From the NCBI RefSeq assembly GCF_007993865.1, contig NZ_VIUH01000003.1, positions 124,001 to 188,000 of the forward strand: 64,000 bases of DNA. Reading direction: 5' to 3'. The position numbers were made by a program, and so were the translations under genes. Under the pieces are notes generated by a model that did no database searches, was not told the DNA's origin, and was given only the letters and a program-made list of their open reading frames with translations. Positions 1 to 9,358 of the stretch are shown here, in pieces (the stretch's first letter is position 1; every line of letters begins with the position of its first letter). This stretch comes from Pseudomonas sp. SJZ079. Lineage in GTDB: Bacteria > Pseudomonadota > Gammaproteobacteria > Pseudomonadales > Pseudomonadaceae.

Positions 1-133
1 CAACGGCCTCTTCGGTACGTGCACAGATCGCGACCCGCGCGCCTTCTGCGGCGAATGCCTGGGCAATGGCCCGACCAATACCGCGGGAAGCGCCGGTCAC
101 GATCACGCGCTTGCCACTGAGATCAATATTCAT
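1..133 (-). CDS. SDR-family oxidoreductase, N-terminal part only (cut by window edge)
   Basis: The reverse strand from the ATG at 131-133 reads a short-chain dehydrogenase N-terminus: a short beta strand followed by [12 protein letters not shown], the glycine-rich NAD(P)-binding motif at about residues 14-25, then a second strand ending in CARTEE. An AGGAGG ribosome-binding site lies just upstream of the ATG. The remaining roughly 200 residues, including the catalytic Tyr-Lys pair, are outside the window, so the substrate cannot be guessed. It is divergent from the DUF1302 gene and shares its 440-base upstream region, which contains a putative dit-regulon operator. Confidence 0.85.
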   Translation of the reverse strand, partial: MNIDLSGKRVIVTGASRGIGRAIAQAFAAEGARVAICARTEEAV

Positions 134-575
134 GGGTCCTCCTGCTGGGTGAGGGTGGCAGAGCACTCGGCTCTGCGATCCCGCAGGCTTGGAAAGCGCC
201 AAGCGGGCTGAATGCTACGCTCATTAAAGCCCAAATCTTGCGACGACCAAAGCAAATATTGAACATATAGAGGTAATGTGTTTACTTTTGTTTCGGGTGG
301 TCGGAGCTCGGCAGCCAGCGTCTAGTCTGGTTCGTGCCCGGCTCAAAGCGCTTCCGTAGATGGTTTTGGTATGGGATGGGCGAATATTCTCAATAAAGAA
401 TCTAAATCTGGATATGGAATTAATGGTTCTTATCCGCTAAGGTGTCCTTCACGCAGAGTGGAACGTTTTTTTCGTTAGTGTGCAGGTAGCAAGCCATTCC
501 GTGAGAGGTCAAACACGCAATTGTTGTGTTTTTTCCTATCGTAAGTCGTTGAAAAACAAGAATAACGGAGCTTAG
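134..575. other. Divergent intergenic region upstream of the envelope transport operon
   Basis: There is no credible gene here. It holds the GAACA-N13-TGTTT operator at 261-283 and a second smaller inverted repeat, AAACAC (511-516) with GTGTTT (526-531), 45 bases before the DUF1302 start. The section around 240-290 is AT-rich relative to its surroundings, as expected of a regulated promoter. Confidence 0.6.
261..283. promoter_or_regulatory. Putative dit-regulon operator (site 1), GAACA-N13-TGTTT
   Basis: Imperfect inverted repeat with a 23-base footprint, flanked by T on the left and A on the right. It is nearly identical over 26 bases to the site at 48425-48447. It lies between the divergent SDR and the DUF1302 operon. 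The binding protein is unknown; DitK (TetR), DitR (IclR) and the TetR at 10256-10906 are candidates. Confidence 0.6.
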
Positions 576-2237
576 ATGAAAATGATTAGAACGCTTGGTC
601 AGATCTCGATGCCGCGTAGCGTACTGGCGCTTGCGATCATGAGCTGTGCAGGAGGCGCCACGGCGATGCAGGTCGATGTCGGCAACCCTGACATCCGCAT
701 GCGCTGGGACAATACCGTGCGCTATAACCTGGGCTGGCGCATGGAGGACCAGGACCAAAAGATCCTCAACAACCCGAATTTCGACGAGTCCGACGGTAAG
801 TTCGACAAGGGCGACATCGTCACCAATCGCCTGGATTTGTTGACCGAGTTCGATGTGTCCTACAAGAACGACTTTGGCGGGCGTGTCAGCGCTGCCGGCT
901 GGTACGACAATGCCTACGACGACACCTCGGTCAAGAGCAGCGTCCCGGGGCTGGCCACCAGCTACAACAACAATCGCTATAGCCGTGAGGTGGAGCGCTA
1001 CGTCAATGGCCCGTCGGGAGAGGTGCTCGATGCCTTTGTCTGGACCAACTTCAATATAGGCGCGGCCCCGGTAAACCTGAAAGTCGGCCGTCATGCACTG
1101 TTCTGGGGTGAGGGCTTGCTGATCGGTGCGCATGCGATGTCCTACTCGCAGGCACCTGTCGATGCGGTGAAGGCCGTGACCAGCCCGGGTATCGAGACCA
1201 AAGAAGTGTTTTTGCCGATCGGTCAGGTTTCGGCTAAGGCCCAGGTCACCGACAACCTGTCGCTCGCCGCGCAATACTTCTACGAGTGGGACAACACCCG
1301 TTTCCCATATGGCGGCACCTATTTTGGCGCCGCGGACCCGTTCTTCGAGGGTCCCGATCGCCTGCCGGCGGCCCCTGGCTTCAACCTCAACCATGCCACC
1401 TCCAAGCGCGGCCGCGATGGTCAGAACTGGGGCGTGATGGGCAAGCTGGACATCGAGGCCATCGAAGCCACAGTCGGCGCTTACTACCGTGAATTCGATG
1501 ACTACCAGGCGTGGCTGGCGCCGCAGGTCAATCTGGCGACTCGTGAGTACCGCCTGGTCTATCCACGCGACGTCAAACTCTATGGCCTGAGCATCTCCAC
1601 CGCCGTTGGTGCAGCCTCTGTTGGTGCCGACCTGTCCTACCGCAAGGGCGGGGCGCTCAATGCCACCGGCGTAAGCCTGGTGGATGATGAAGGCCCGCGT
1701 GGTGACACCATTCACTTCGTCGCTAACGCTATTTACGGCGTTCCGCGTAACTGGCTGGCCGACAACTCGACGGTGGTGGCCGAGTTCGCCTACAGCCATC
1801 TGGACAAGGTCACCTCCCACGAGGAGCTGTACAAGGGTGAAGGCTTCGCGGGTTGCCGGGATGTCCAAACAGGCGGTGCCGGCGACAAGTCCGATGGCTG
1901 CTCGACCAAGGACTACTACGCCGTTGCGGTGAACTACACCCCGCAATACGTAGAGATTCTGCCGTCCTGGACCTTGGATGTTCCGCTGACGGTCAACTAC
2001 GGCCTGAGTGGCAACGCCGCCAGTGCTGGTGGTGGCAGTGAAGGCGCGCTCTCCTGGTCGGTTGGCGCCAAGATGACCTACCGCCAACAGCATGAGTTCA
2101 GCCTGCGCTATGCCGATAGCTCCGCGCAGGAAAAGAACTCCAGAAACATCAACGGTGCGCGGATGGTCAACGGCAACGGCAACGTCGGGGGTACCGACCG
2201 CGGTTGGTTGGCCTTCACCTACAAGACCTCCTTTTAA
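576..2237 (+). CDS. DUF1302 family outer-membrane protein
   Basis: A 553-residue exported protein of the DUF1302 family. A signal peptide covers about residues 1-30 (basic start, hydrophobic core, ATA before the cut). The rest is rich in alternating aromatic and polar strands, and the chain ends in Phe, as in outer-membrane beta-barrels. The start is supported by an ACGGAG site. It is first in a run with DUF1329, a YCF48-like protein and an MMPL transporter, a set known to me from Pseudomonas clusters for hydrophobic substrates. A role in moving the diterpenoid or a derivative across the outer membrane is inferred. An operator of the dit type lies upstream. Confidence 0.85.
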   Translation: MKMIRTLGQISMPRSVLALAIMSCAGGATAMQVDVGNPDIRMRWDNTVRYNLGWRMEDQDQKILNNPNFDESDGKFDKGDIVTNRLDLLTEFDVSYKNDFGGRVSAAGWYDNAYDDTSVKSSVPGLATSYNNNRYSREVERYVNGPSGEVLDAFVWTNFNIGAAPVNLKVGRHALFWGEGLLIGAHAMSYSQAPVDAVKAVTSPGIETKEVFLPIGQVSAKAQVTDNLSLAAQYFYEWDNTRFPYGGTYFGAADPFFEGPDRLPAAPGFNLNHATSKRGRDGQNWGVMGKLDIEAIEATVGAYYREFDDYQAWLAPQVNLATREYRLVYPRDVKLYGLSISTAVGAASVGADLSYRKGGALNATGVSLVDDEGPRGDTIHFVANAIYGVPRNWLADNSTVVAEFAYSHLDKVTSHEELYKGEGFAGCRDVQTGGAGDKSDGCSTKDYYAVAVNYTPQYVEILPSWTLDVPLTVNYGLSGNAASAGGGSEGALSWSVGAKMTYRQQHEFSLRYADSSAQEKNSRNINGARMVNGNGNVGGTDRGWLAFTYKTSF

Positions 2238-2261
2238 TAATTCCAAGATCGGGGAACAGTC

Positions 2262-3626
2262 ATGAAACTCCAACTCGCACTTAGCATCGCCTTGAGTGGT
2301 TTGTCGGCGTGCGCACTGGCGGCAGTCAGTCCGCAAGAAGCGGCCGAACTGGGTAAGACCCTGACCCCCTGGGGCGCAATCCAGGCCGGTAATGCCGAAG
2401 GTACGATCCCTGCCTATGAGGGTGGCCTGCGTGAGGCCCCCGCAGGGTTTCAGCCAGACAGTGGTTTTTGGGTCGACCCCTACAAAAACGAAAAACCACT
2501 GTTTCGAATCAATTCGAAAAACCTCGATCAGTACGCAGACAAACTGAGCGAGGGCCAGAAAACCCTGCTGAAGAAGTATCCGGAATACTACCTGGATATC
2601 TATCCCAGCCACCGCACAGTGGCCTACCCGCAGAAGGTCGTCGACGCTACGGTGCGCAATGCCACTGGATGCAATATCCAGAAAGATGGCTTGGCGGTCG
2701 ATCCTGCCTGTCGTGGTGGTCTGCCATTCCCGATACCCACCACCGGTAACGAGGTGATCTGGAACCAGCAACTGCGCTACAAGATCGGTGGTGGCTTCTC
2801 GACGACCTCATCGTCCAACAGCTGGGTCATCGACACCAACGGCCAGGTCACCAAGAGCGCTGAGCAAGCGACCTTCGAGGAGATGCCGTATTACCAGGTC
2901 GATCAGGAAGATCGCGATCCGCTGATGTATGCAAGGGTCTTCTCGCTGAACATGTATCCGGCGCGGCGAGCTGGCGAAGTGATCGTGCTCGCCGACTACC
3001 TCGACCCGCTGGCTAAGCCGCGACGTGCCTGGAGCTACACCCCGGGTCAACGGCGGATCAAATTGGCGCCGGAGTTTGCCTTCGATACCCCGGTAGCCAG
3101 CCAAGGCGGCGTGACCTTGTTCGATGAGCTGCAGATGTTCTCCGGCAGCCAAGAGCGCTTCGACTACAAACTGGTGGGCCGCAAGGAGATGTACATCCCC
3201 TATAACGCCTACAAGTTCTACTTCGATTGCAAGCAGGACGAGCAGTTTGGTGCGAATCACGCCAACCCAGAGTGCGAGCGTTGGGAGCTGCACCGTGTAT
3301 GGGTCGTCGAAGCGACCCTCAAGCCTGGCAAACGCCACGTATACAGCAAGCGCACCTACTACCTCGACGAGGACACCTTCGGCGTAGGCTTGTATGACGC
3401 CTGGGACAAGAACAACGCCCTGTACCGCGCGATGTTCCTCAGCGGTGTACAGCTGTATGACAAGGACATCCCCTACAACGTGAAGAACGTCATCTATGAC
3501 TTCAACAAGGGTATGTACGCCCTGATCAACGACGGGTTGAAAGGCGGCTACAAGTTTGAAGCCACACCACGTTCCGAGCGCGAGATGAAGCCTGAGGCGA
3601 TCGTCTCCCGGGTAACCCAGCGCTAA
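2262..3626 (+). CDS. DUF1329 family periplasmic/outer-membrane-associated protein
   Basis: A 454-residue protein with a signal peptide (cleavage near residue 20, after ACALA) and the typical DUF1329 content: many Tyr/Trp residues, repeated YxxxY segments, and a conserved NMYPARRAGEVIVLADYL-type core. DUF1329 genes nearly always follow DUF1302 genes, as here, 24 bases apart. The lipoprotein-carrier-like fold usually assumed for the family suggests binding of a lipophilic ligand in the periplasm; that is family-level inference. A very long stem-loop follows the stop codon. Confidence 0.85.
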   Translation: MKLQLALSIALSGLSACALAAVSPQEAAELGKTLTPWGAIQAGNAEGTIPAYEGGLREAPAGFQPDSGFWVDPYKNEKPLFRINSKNLDQYADKLSEGQKTLLKKYPEYYLDIYPSHRTVAYPQKVVDATVRNATGCNIQKDGLAVDPACRGGLPFPIPTTGNEVIWNQQLRYKIGGGFSTTSSSNSWVIDTNGQVTKSAEQATFEEMPYYQVDQEDRDPLMYARVFSLNMYPARRAGEVIVLADYLDPLAKPRRAWSYTPGQRRIKLAPEFAFDTPVASQGGVTLFDELQMFSGSQERFDYKLVGRKEMYIPYNAYKFYFDCKQDEQFGANHANPECERWELHRVWVVEATLKPGKRHVYSKRTYYLDEDTFGVGLYDAWDKNNALYRAMFLSGVQLYDKDIPYNVKNVIYDFNKGMYALINDGLKGGYKFEATPRSEREMKPEAIVSRVTQR

Positions 3627-3631
3627 TGCGT

Positions 3632-3680
3632 TACGCCGGTAGGCGGCACGCGGCAATGGCGCGTGCCGCCTACCGGCGTA
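3632..3680. repeat. 21-bp perfect stem-loop between DUF1329 and YCF48-like genes
   Basis: Left arm 3632-3652, right arm 3660-3680, perfectly complementary over 21 bases with a 7-base loop. The stem is very GC-rich and begins six bases after the DUF1329 stop. No T-run follows on either strand, so it is not a classic intrinsic terminator. It may set the transcript ratio between upstream outer-membrane genes and the downstream transporter, or may be a REP-like repeat. Confidence 0.85.
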
Positions 3681-3761
3681 GCGTTCTACAAACAGTGGTG
3701 CGCGCCCGTTCGGTAACTCGCTGAGCGGGCCGCAACCTCTGCGTGGTTGAGGATAAAAATA

Positions 3762-4916
3762 ATGATTGGCCGCGATTCTGAAATGTTCCGCTTGTTGCGG
3801 GACTCCTTACTGCTATGTCGCTTGTCGTGCGGCTCGAGACTGCTCAGCGTTGCGTTGTTTTCCAGCGTGCTGGCGATCACTCCTGCCCACGCGGCATCGA
3901 CTGATGTGTTCGATCCGCTGCGCGAGCAGGCGCCGCAGTTCGATCTGCAACTGCCAGCACCGGTCATCGGTGTCACGCGTGCGGGTGATGACCTGATTAG
4001 CGTCGGCCCACGTGGGTTGATTCAACGATCTTCCGATTCTGGTAAGAGTTGGGTGCAGGTACCGAGCCCGGTTTCCAGCGACTTGGTGCAGGTACGCTTT
4101 CGTGATGCTCAGCATGGCTGGATCGTTGGCCATGACTCGGTATTGCTGCATAGCAGTGATGGTGGTCGCAGCTGGAAGGTGCAGCTGGACGGCCGCAGCC
4201 TGCTGACACTGCTGCGCGAGGTGTATGGCCGACGTGCCGACAACGGCGATCAGGCGGCGGAAGACATGCTCGGTGAAATCAGTATGGCCATGAGCACGGC
4301 AGCAAGTCCGGATGTGTTAGCCGCGCCGTTGCTGGATGTGCTGTTCGATGCTCGCGGCAACGGCTTTGTCGTTGGTGCTTTCGGAATGATCCTGCACAGC
4401 GCTGATGACGGTGCGACCTGGGAACCCTGGGTCGAGCGGACCGACAATACTCGGCGCATGCACCTGTATGCCCTTGCCGAGCATCAGGGTGAATTCTTCG
4501 TCAGTGGCGAACAGGGTGTGCTCATGCACCAGGACCAGTCTTCAGGTCGCTTCGTCATGCTGACAACCCCCTACACCGGCACCTTCTTTGGGGTGCGCGC
4601 TTTCAGCGACCTGCTGGTGGTGTATGGCCTGCGCGGCAATTTGTTCGTTAGCCGTAATCAGGGACAGGACTGGCAGAAAGTCAGAACCGGCCTGAAGACC
4701 AGCCTGGTCAGTTCGGTCGAGCACGATGGTCAGCTGATTCTGGTTAGCCAGAGTGGCGAGATGGTCGCCATGGACCGTAGCAGCCTGGCGGTGACTCCTC
4801 TACAAGCGGCGAAGGTCGGAGAGGTGTTTGCCGCGAGTGCAACAGCCAAGGCCGATGCGCTGGTTGTAACCCGTTTTTCCGGCGCTAAGGTCGTCGAGAT
4901 CGCCAAGGCAAAGTGA
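3762..4916 (+). CDS. YCF48/BNR-repeat beta-propeller protein, exported
   Basis: A 384-residue protein starting at ATG 3762; GAGG at 3749-3752 supports this over the in-frame TTG at 3747. A hydrophobic segment ending in TPAHA is a signal peptide. At least four Asp-box-like repeats are visible (SSDSGKSW, SSDGGRSW, SADDGATW, SRNQGQDW), typical of YCF48-like propellers. In Pseudomonas such genes often sit directly before MMPL/RND transporters, as here, so a periplasmic accessory role in the transporter complex is likely. Nothing suggests photosystem assembly in this setting. Confidence 0.82.
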   Translation: MIGRDSEMFRLLRDSLLLCRLSCGSRLLSVALFSSVLAITPAHAASTDVFDPLREQAPQFDLQLPAPVIGVTRAGDDLISVGPRGLIQRSSDSGKSWVQVPSPVSSDLVQVRFRDAQHGWIVGHDSVLLHSSDGGRSWKVQLDGRSLLTLLREVYGRRADNGDQAAEDMLGEISMAMSTAASPDVLAAPLLDVLFDARGNGFVVGAFGMILHSADDGATWEPWVERTDNTRRMHLYALAEHQGEFFVSGEQGVLMHQDQSSGRFVMLTTPYTGTFFGVRAFSDLLVVYGLRGNLFVSRNQGQDWQKVRTGLKTSLVSSVEHDGQLILVSQSGEMVAMDRSSLAVTPLQAAKVGEVFAASATAKADALVVTRFSGAKVVEIAKAK

Positions 4917-4950
4917 CTCGCTGGCACGATTCCTCAATGAGTGAGCAGAC

Positions 4951-7452
4951 ATGGTAGAGCAAAAGTACAACAGCGGAATGCCGGTGATTCCGAACCTGGC
5001 GGACTTTGACAAGTCGTCCGGTGGGCTTCTTGAGCGGATTATTTTCAGTAACCGCATGCTGGTGGTGATTGCCTGCCTGCTCGCCACGCTCGTGCTCGGC
5101 TTTTTTGCGACTCGGCTGGAGGTCAATGCCAGTTTCGAACGGATGATTCCCAGCGCCAGTCCTTACATCAAGAACTATCTGGCCTATAAGGACCAGCTAC
5201 CGGGTTTGGGCAACAGTATTCGGGTGGTGGTGGAGAACAAGCAGGGCGATATCTACGACCCTGAATATTTGCAGGCGCTGCAGCAGGTCAATGACACGCT
5301 CTACCTGATTCCCGGTATCGATCGCTCCTGGATGAAGTCGTTGTGGATGCCGATTGTGCGTTGGAAGGAAGTCACCGAGGTGGGGATCGATGGCGGCGCG
5401 GTGATGCCGACGGACTACGATGGCAGCGGCGACTCGATCAATGCCTTGCGGCGCAACATCAGCCGCGCCGGGATCATCGGTAGTCTGGTTGCCAATGATG
5501 CGACTTCGAGCATGATAGTCGCCCCCTTGCTCGACACTCATCCGCAGACCGGCCAGCCGCTGAACTACGGCGAGTTCTCCAGTCAGTTGGAAGAACAGAT
5601 TCGTGCCCTGCAAAGCGACAAGATCGGTATCCACATCGTCGGCTTCAGCAAGCTGGTGGGCGATCTGATCGACGGGCTGTATGCGGTAATGATGTTCTTC
5701 GGCATCTCGGTGGTGATCGCCGCACTGTTTGTCTACTTCTATACCCGTTGCCTGCGCAGCACCCTGTTGTTGGTCGGTATTGCCGTTGCGGGGGTGGTCT
5801 GGCTGTTGGGCCTGATGCAGTTACTCGGCTACGAGCTGGATCCGTACTCGATCCTGGTGCCGTTCCTGATCTTCGCTATCGGCCTGTCCCACGGCACGCA
5901 GAAGATGAACGGCATCCTCCAGGACATTGGCCGAGGTACGCATAAGTATGTTGCTGCCCGCTACACCTTCCGTCGTTTGTTCCTCACGGGCTTGACCGCG
6001 TTGCTGACCAACATCGTCGGCTTCGCCGTACTGGTGGTCATCGATATCCCGGTGATTCGTGATCTGGCCCTGACGACAAGCATCGGCGTAGCCGTGTTGA
6101 TCTTTACCAAGCTGCTACTGATCCCGGTCGCGCTGTCTTACATCGGCGTGAGCAAGAAGGCTGCGCTTATCGCGATCGAAAAGGATCGGGCCGGCGAACA
6201 GAACCGTAGCCTTCTGGGGCATGTCTGGCACGGACTTGATCGATTCACCGAGCGGCCTTGGGCCACCGCGGTGATTGCTCTGTCGGTGGTCGTGACGGTG
6301 ATTTGTAGCGTGGTGATGCTGGACCTCAAGGTCGGCGATCTCGACCCTGGTGCGCCGGAGCTGCGCCCCGATTCGCGCTACAACCGCGACAGTGCCTACA
6401 TCACCGAACATTACGGCCTCTCCAGTGACCAGTTCGTTGTCATCATGAAGACCAATCAGGACAGCTGCCGGCTTTACCAGTCGCTTCAAGCGATGGATAG
6501 CCTAGCCTGGCACCTGCAGCAGACCGAGGGGGTACAGGCGACCAGTTCGCTGGCCGAAACCGTGCGCTTCGTCACCTCGGGTATGGCCGAGGGTAGCCCT
6601 AAGTGGCTGACCATCAGTCGCGATCAGGCGATCACCAATTCGTCGGTGGACGCCGCAATGATTTCATCGCCCGGAATCACCAACCAACAATGTTCGGTCA
6701 CACCGCTGATCGCCTATCTAGCGGACCATAAGGCCGACACCTTGAACCGCGTGCTGCAGGTAGCCGAGAGTTTCGCCGCCCGGCACAACACTGCTGCGGA
6801 TGCCGAACAACCGATTGAGTTTCTCCTGGCCGCCGGCAATGCCGGAATCGAGGCCGCCACCAACATCGAGGTGGAGAAGGGCATCGTCACCATGTACCTC
6901 GCGGTGTATGGCGCCACAGCGCTGCTCTGCATGCTCACCTTTCGCAGCTGGCGTGCCACTGTGGTCGCGCTGATCCCGCTGATCATGACCACCATCATCT
7001 GTAAGGCGCTGATGGTCTGGCTGGGGATCGGCCTCAAGGTCGCGACCTTACCGGTAATCGCGGTGGGTGTCGGAGTCGGTGTGGACTATGCGCTCTATCT
7101 GCTCAGCGTGCAGCTCGCGGTCCAGGAACGTGGTGGCTCGCTGGCGATCGCCTACCGCCGTTCGCTCGACTTCACCGGGCGGGTTGTCGCCCTGATCGGC
7201 CTGACCATGGCCGCCGGTGTCATCACCTGGGCCTGGTCGCCAATCAAGTTCCAGGCCGACATGGGCATCCTGCTGACCTTCATGTTCCTGTGGAACATGC
7301 TCGGTGCGCTGGTGCTTATCCCCGCGCTGTCGCATTTCCTGCTGAATCCAGGAACCCGTGTAGATACGTCGGTGCCGACCACTGACGATGAGGTGCCGTG
7401 CTCGCTGGAGCAGGAACGGGCAGTGAATACCCAGGCGGTTACCGCACATTGA
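4951..7452 (+). CDS. MMPL/RND-family transporter
   Basis: An 833-residue inner-membrane protein. One transmembrane segment follows the short cytoplasmic N-terminus (about residues 30-50), then a large periplasmic loop, a cluster of about five helices (about 230-400), a second periplasmic loop and a second helix cluster (about 645-800). That two-fold layout is the RND/MMPL pattern, and a glycine-rich GVGVGVDYALYL stretch fits a sterol-sensing-like helix of the family. It is fourth in the DUF1302/DUF1329/YCF48 run. Direction of transport cannot be read from sequence; HpnN-like lipid export or import of hydrophobic acids are both possible. Confidence 0.85.
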   Translation: MVEQKYNSGMPVIPNLADFDKSSGGLLERIIFSNRMLVVIACLLATLVLGFFATRLEVNASFERMIPSASPYIKNYLAYKDQLPGLGNSIRVVVENKQGDIYDPEYLQALQQVNDTLYLIPGIDRSWMKSLWMPIVRWKEVTEVGIDGGAVMPTDYDGSGDSINALRRNISRAGIIGSLVANDATSSMIVAPLLDTHPQTGQPLNYGEFSSQLEEQIRALQSDKIGIHIVGFSKLVGDLIDGLYAVMMFFGISVVIAALFVYFYTRCLRSTLLLVGIAVAGVVWLLGLMQLLGYELDPYSILVPFLIFAIGLSHGTQKMNGILQDIGRGTHKYVAARYTFRRLFLTGLTALLTNIVGFAVLVVIDIPVIRDLALTTSIGVAVLIFTKLLLIPVALSYIGVSKKAALIAIEKDRAGEQNRSLLGHVWHGLDRFTERPWATAVIALSVVVTVICSVVMLDLKVGDLDPGAPELRPDSRYNRDSAYITEHYGLSSDQFVVIMKTNQDSCRLYQSLQAMDSLAWHLQQTEGVQATSSLAETVRFVTSGMAEGSPKWLTISRDQAITNSSVDAAMISSPGITNQQCSVTPLIAYLADHKADTLNRVLQVAESFAARHNTAADAEQPIEFLLAAGNAGIEAATNIEVEKGIVTMYLAVYGATALLCMLTFRSWRATVVALIPLIMTTIICKALMVWLGIGLKVATLPVIAVGVGVGVDYALYLLSVQLAVQERGGSLAIAYRRSLDFTGRVVALIGLTMAAGVITWAWSPIKFQADMGILLTFMFLWNMLGALVLIPALSHFLLNPGTRVDTSVPTTDDEVPCSLEQERAVNTQAVTAH

Positions 7453-7532
7453 TCAACCCGCGCTGTCGGCGGGGGATTAGCAGACTCAGCGGCCAGGCAA
7501 GTGCCCTGGCCAGTTATTGGAGGGAGAGTGTT

Positions 7533-8504
7533 GTGTTCGAATTATTGATGAGTGCCGACATGATGGTTCCGGATCCCGATGGGATGACGGAGAAGCTGGT
7601 GGACAAGCTCGGTATTTACAAACACGAGCGCTGGCGCCAGGCGTTCGACAACCATCCGTATATCGCGCACTTCCTGCGAGTACACAAATCGCTGGCTGTC
7701 GCGCCGACTCGGATCGAGCCGCAATGGCACTTGGATATGCCAAATCCGGGGGACCCGCTGTTCCATGACTTTCTCGAAAGCCTGAAGGACTTCCAGGGCC
7801 ATCATCGGCCGATGATTACCCACTCCATCGTTCTGGCGCTGCATGGCGACAAGTTCGACGCTCTGGTCGACAAGTTGATGCGCCGTCGCCTGCCGTTCCG
7901 CATGGCCCAGCGTACTCCGGAAATGCCGTTCGACCGTCTCTGGCTCGGTGCGACTCCGGAGCAGCCCTATTATCGGCCCACGGTCGATGGCGGCCTGTGC
8001 ATCGAGATCATGCCCACCGAACCGCTGCAGATGCCGGCGGAAACCTATGCCCTGCCGCCGGCCCAGCCGCGCGACCAGAAACCGGGCGACATGGTGCGGG
8101 TGACCGCGCGCGGCTTCCTGGTGCGCGACCTCGATGAAACCCTACGCGCGGTTTCCAGCAATCTCGATTGGGAGCCAAACGGTCCGGTAGAAAACATTCG
8201 CAGCGAAGGCTACCGCCGCGCGCGCATGGGCTTCACCGTTGCCAATAGCGCGACCTTGGATATCATCGAAGCAACCTACTGGAACACCGATGCCGGTCAC
8301 TACGTGAACAACTGGGGGCCTGGCCCTTACTACATCCGCATCGGGGTCAACGACCTGGCCGCCAAGGCCGAGGATCTGCGCGCCCGCGGCACGGCCTTCG
8401 AGTGGATCGAGTCATCCGAGGCGGTCGGCGGCAAGCCACTGATCAAGATCGACCCGAAGGAACTGGACGGCCAGGTCTTCGAGTTCGAGGAGTGTCCCGT
8501 ATGA
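7533..8504 (+). CDS. VOC-fold protein of unknown reaction
   Basis: A 323-residue protein. GTG 7533 is preferred as start because AGGGAG sits seven bases upstream; longer in-frame starts overlap the transporter gene. The C-terminal half (FLVRDLDETLRAV ... YIRIGVNDLAAKAEDLRARG ... FEFEE) has the beta-alpha-beta pattern of a vicinal-oxygen-chelate domain; the N-terminal half looks like a diverged copy. A clear His/His/Glu iron triad as in DitC is not evident, so extradiol activity is doubtful. The stop overlaps the next start (ATGA), so it is translationally coupled to the hydratase. Confidence 0.65.
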   Translation: MFELLMSADMMVPDPDGMTEKLVDKLGIYKHERWRQAFDNHPYIAHFLRVHKSLAVAPTRIEPQWHLDMPNPGDPLFHDFLESLKDFQGHHRPMITHSIVLALHGDKFDALVDKLMRRRLPFRMAQRTPEMPFDRLWLGATPEQPYYRPTVDGGLCIEIMPTEPLQMPAETYALPPAQPRDQKPGDMVRVTARGFLVRDLDETLRAVSSNLDWEPNGPVENIRSEGYRRARMGFTVANSATLDIIEATYWNTDAGHYVNNWGPGPYYIRIGVNDLAAKAEDLRARGTAFEWIESSEAVGGKPLIKIDPKELDGQVFEFEECPV

Positions 8505-9319
8505 GTGCCGATACCAGCCAGCAGTTGCCCTTGGTGATTAACCAGGCGGTGCGTGTTGAGCGCGATGCGGCGGTCGGCTGGGTTGTGCTGACTCGGCCGG
8601 GGCAGATCAATGCGATCAATGACCAGATTCGCCAGGGCGTGCCAGAGGCGCTGATGCTTTTGGACAAGGATCCGCAGGTGCGTGTCATCGTCATCCGGGG
8701 CGAAGGCGAGCGTGGCTTCTGCGCCGGCGCGGATATCAAGGAGCGGCGTGGCGTAGAGACCTCCCTGCAGGTGCGTCAACGGATGCAGCGGGTTCGCTGG
8801 ATCGAGTCGCTGGATCAGGTTGCCAAGCCAATCATTGCCGCGATCCACGGTTACTGTATGGGCGGTGGCCTGGAGCTGGCGCTGGCCTGCGATATCCGCT
8901 TCGCATCGCCGAACGCTATTTTCGCCCTGCCGGAAACCGGTCTTGGCTTGATCCCGGGGGGTGGTGGCACGCAGCGCCTTTCCCGGGTGGTGGCGCCCGG
9001 TCGCGCGCTGGATATGCTGCTCTCCGGCGACCGGATGAGTGCAGATGAGGCCAGGCAGATCGGTTTGATCAGTCGCTTGGCCAGCGACGCTGAAAGCCTG
9101 TTGAGCGAGGTGACTGAGTTCGCCCAACGCATCGCCAGCAAGCCGCCGATGGCCTCGTTGTATGTCAAGCGGGCCGCGCGCGCGGCGTTGGAACTGGACC
9201 TGAAGAGTGGTCTAGACCTCGAGCTGGACCTGTTCGCCTTGCTGGCCACCACCCAGGATGCGAAAGAGGCGGCCAGCGCCTTCAGTGAGAAACGTGCGCC
9301 GCGCTTCACCGGTGAATGA
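8501..9319 (+). CDS. Enoyl-CoA hydratase/isomerase family protein
   Basis: A 272-residue crotonase-fold enzyme. The two oxyanion-hole segments are present: GFCAGADIKE near residue 73 and a GYCMGGGLELALACDIRFAS-type region near residue 118. GLGLIPGGGGTQRL follows with the typical active-site region. Length is normal. The start at 8501 overlaps the VOC stop by four bases, whereas upstream in-frame starts lie inside that gene. It probably hydrates or isomerises a ring-derived acyl-CoA; the exact substrate is unknown. Confidence 0.88.
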   Translation: MSADTSQQLPLVINQAVRVERDAAVGWVVLTRPGQINAINDQIRQGVPEALMLLDKDPQVRVIVIRGEGERGFCAGADIKERRGVETSLQVRQRMQRVRWIESLDQVAKPIIAAIHGYCMGGGLELALACDIRFASPNAIFALPETGLGLIPGGGGTQRLSRVVAPGRALDMLLSGDRMSADEARQIGLISRLASDAESLLSEVTEFAQRIASKPPMASLYVKRAARAALELDLKSGLDLELDLFALLATTQDAKEAASAFSEKRAPRFTGE

Positions 9320-9358
9320 GGCATTTCCCCGCTTGAATGACAAGAAGAGAGAACCAGC

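Noticed and set aside
420-2771. A 783-codon open frame on the minus strand opposite DUF1302/DUF1329
   Set aside because: It lies antisense to two genes with clear families and signal peptides. Its product is low-complexity, without recognisable motifs, and results from GC-rich third codon positions.
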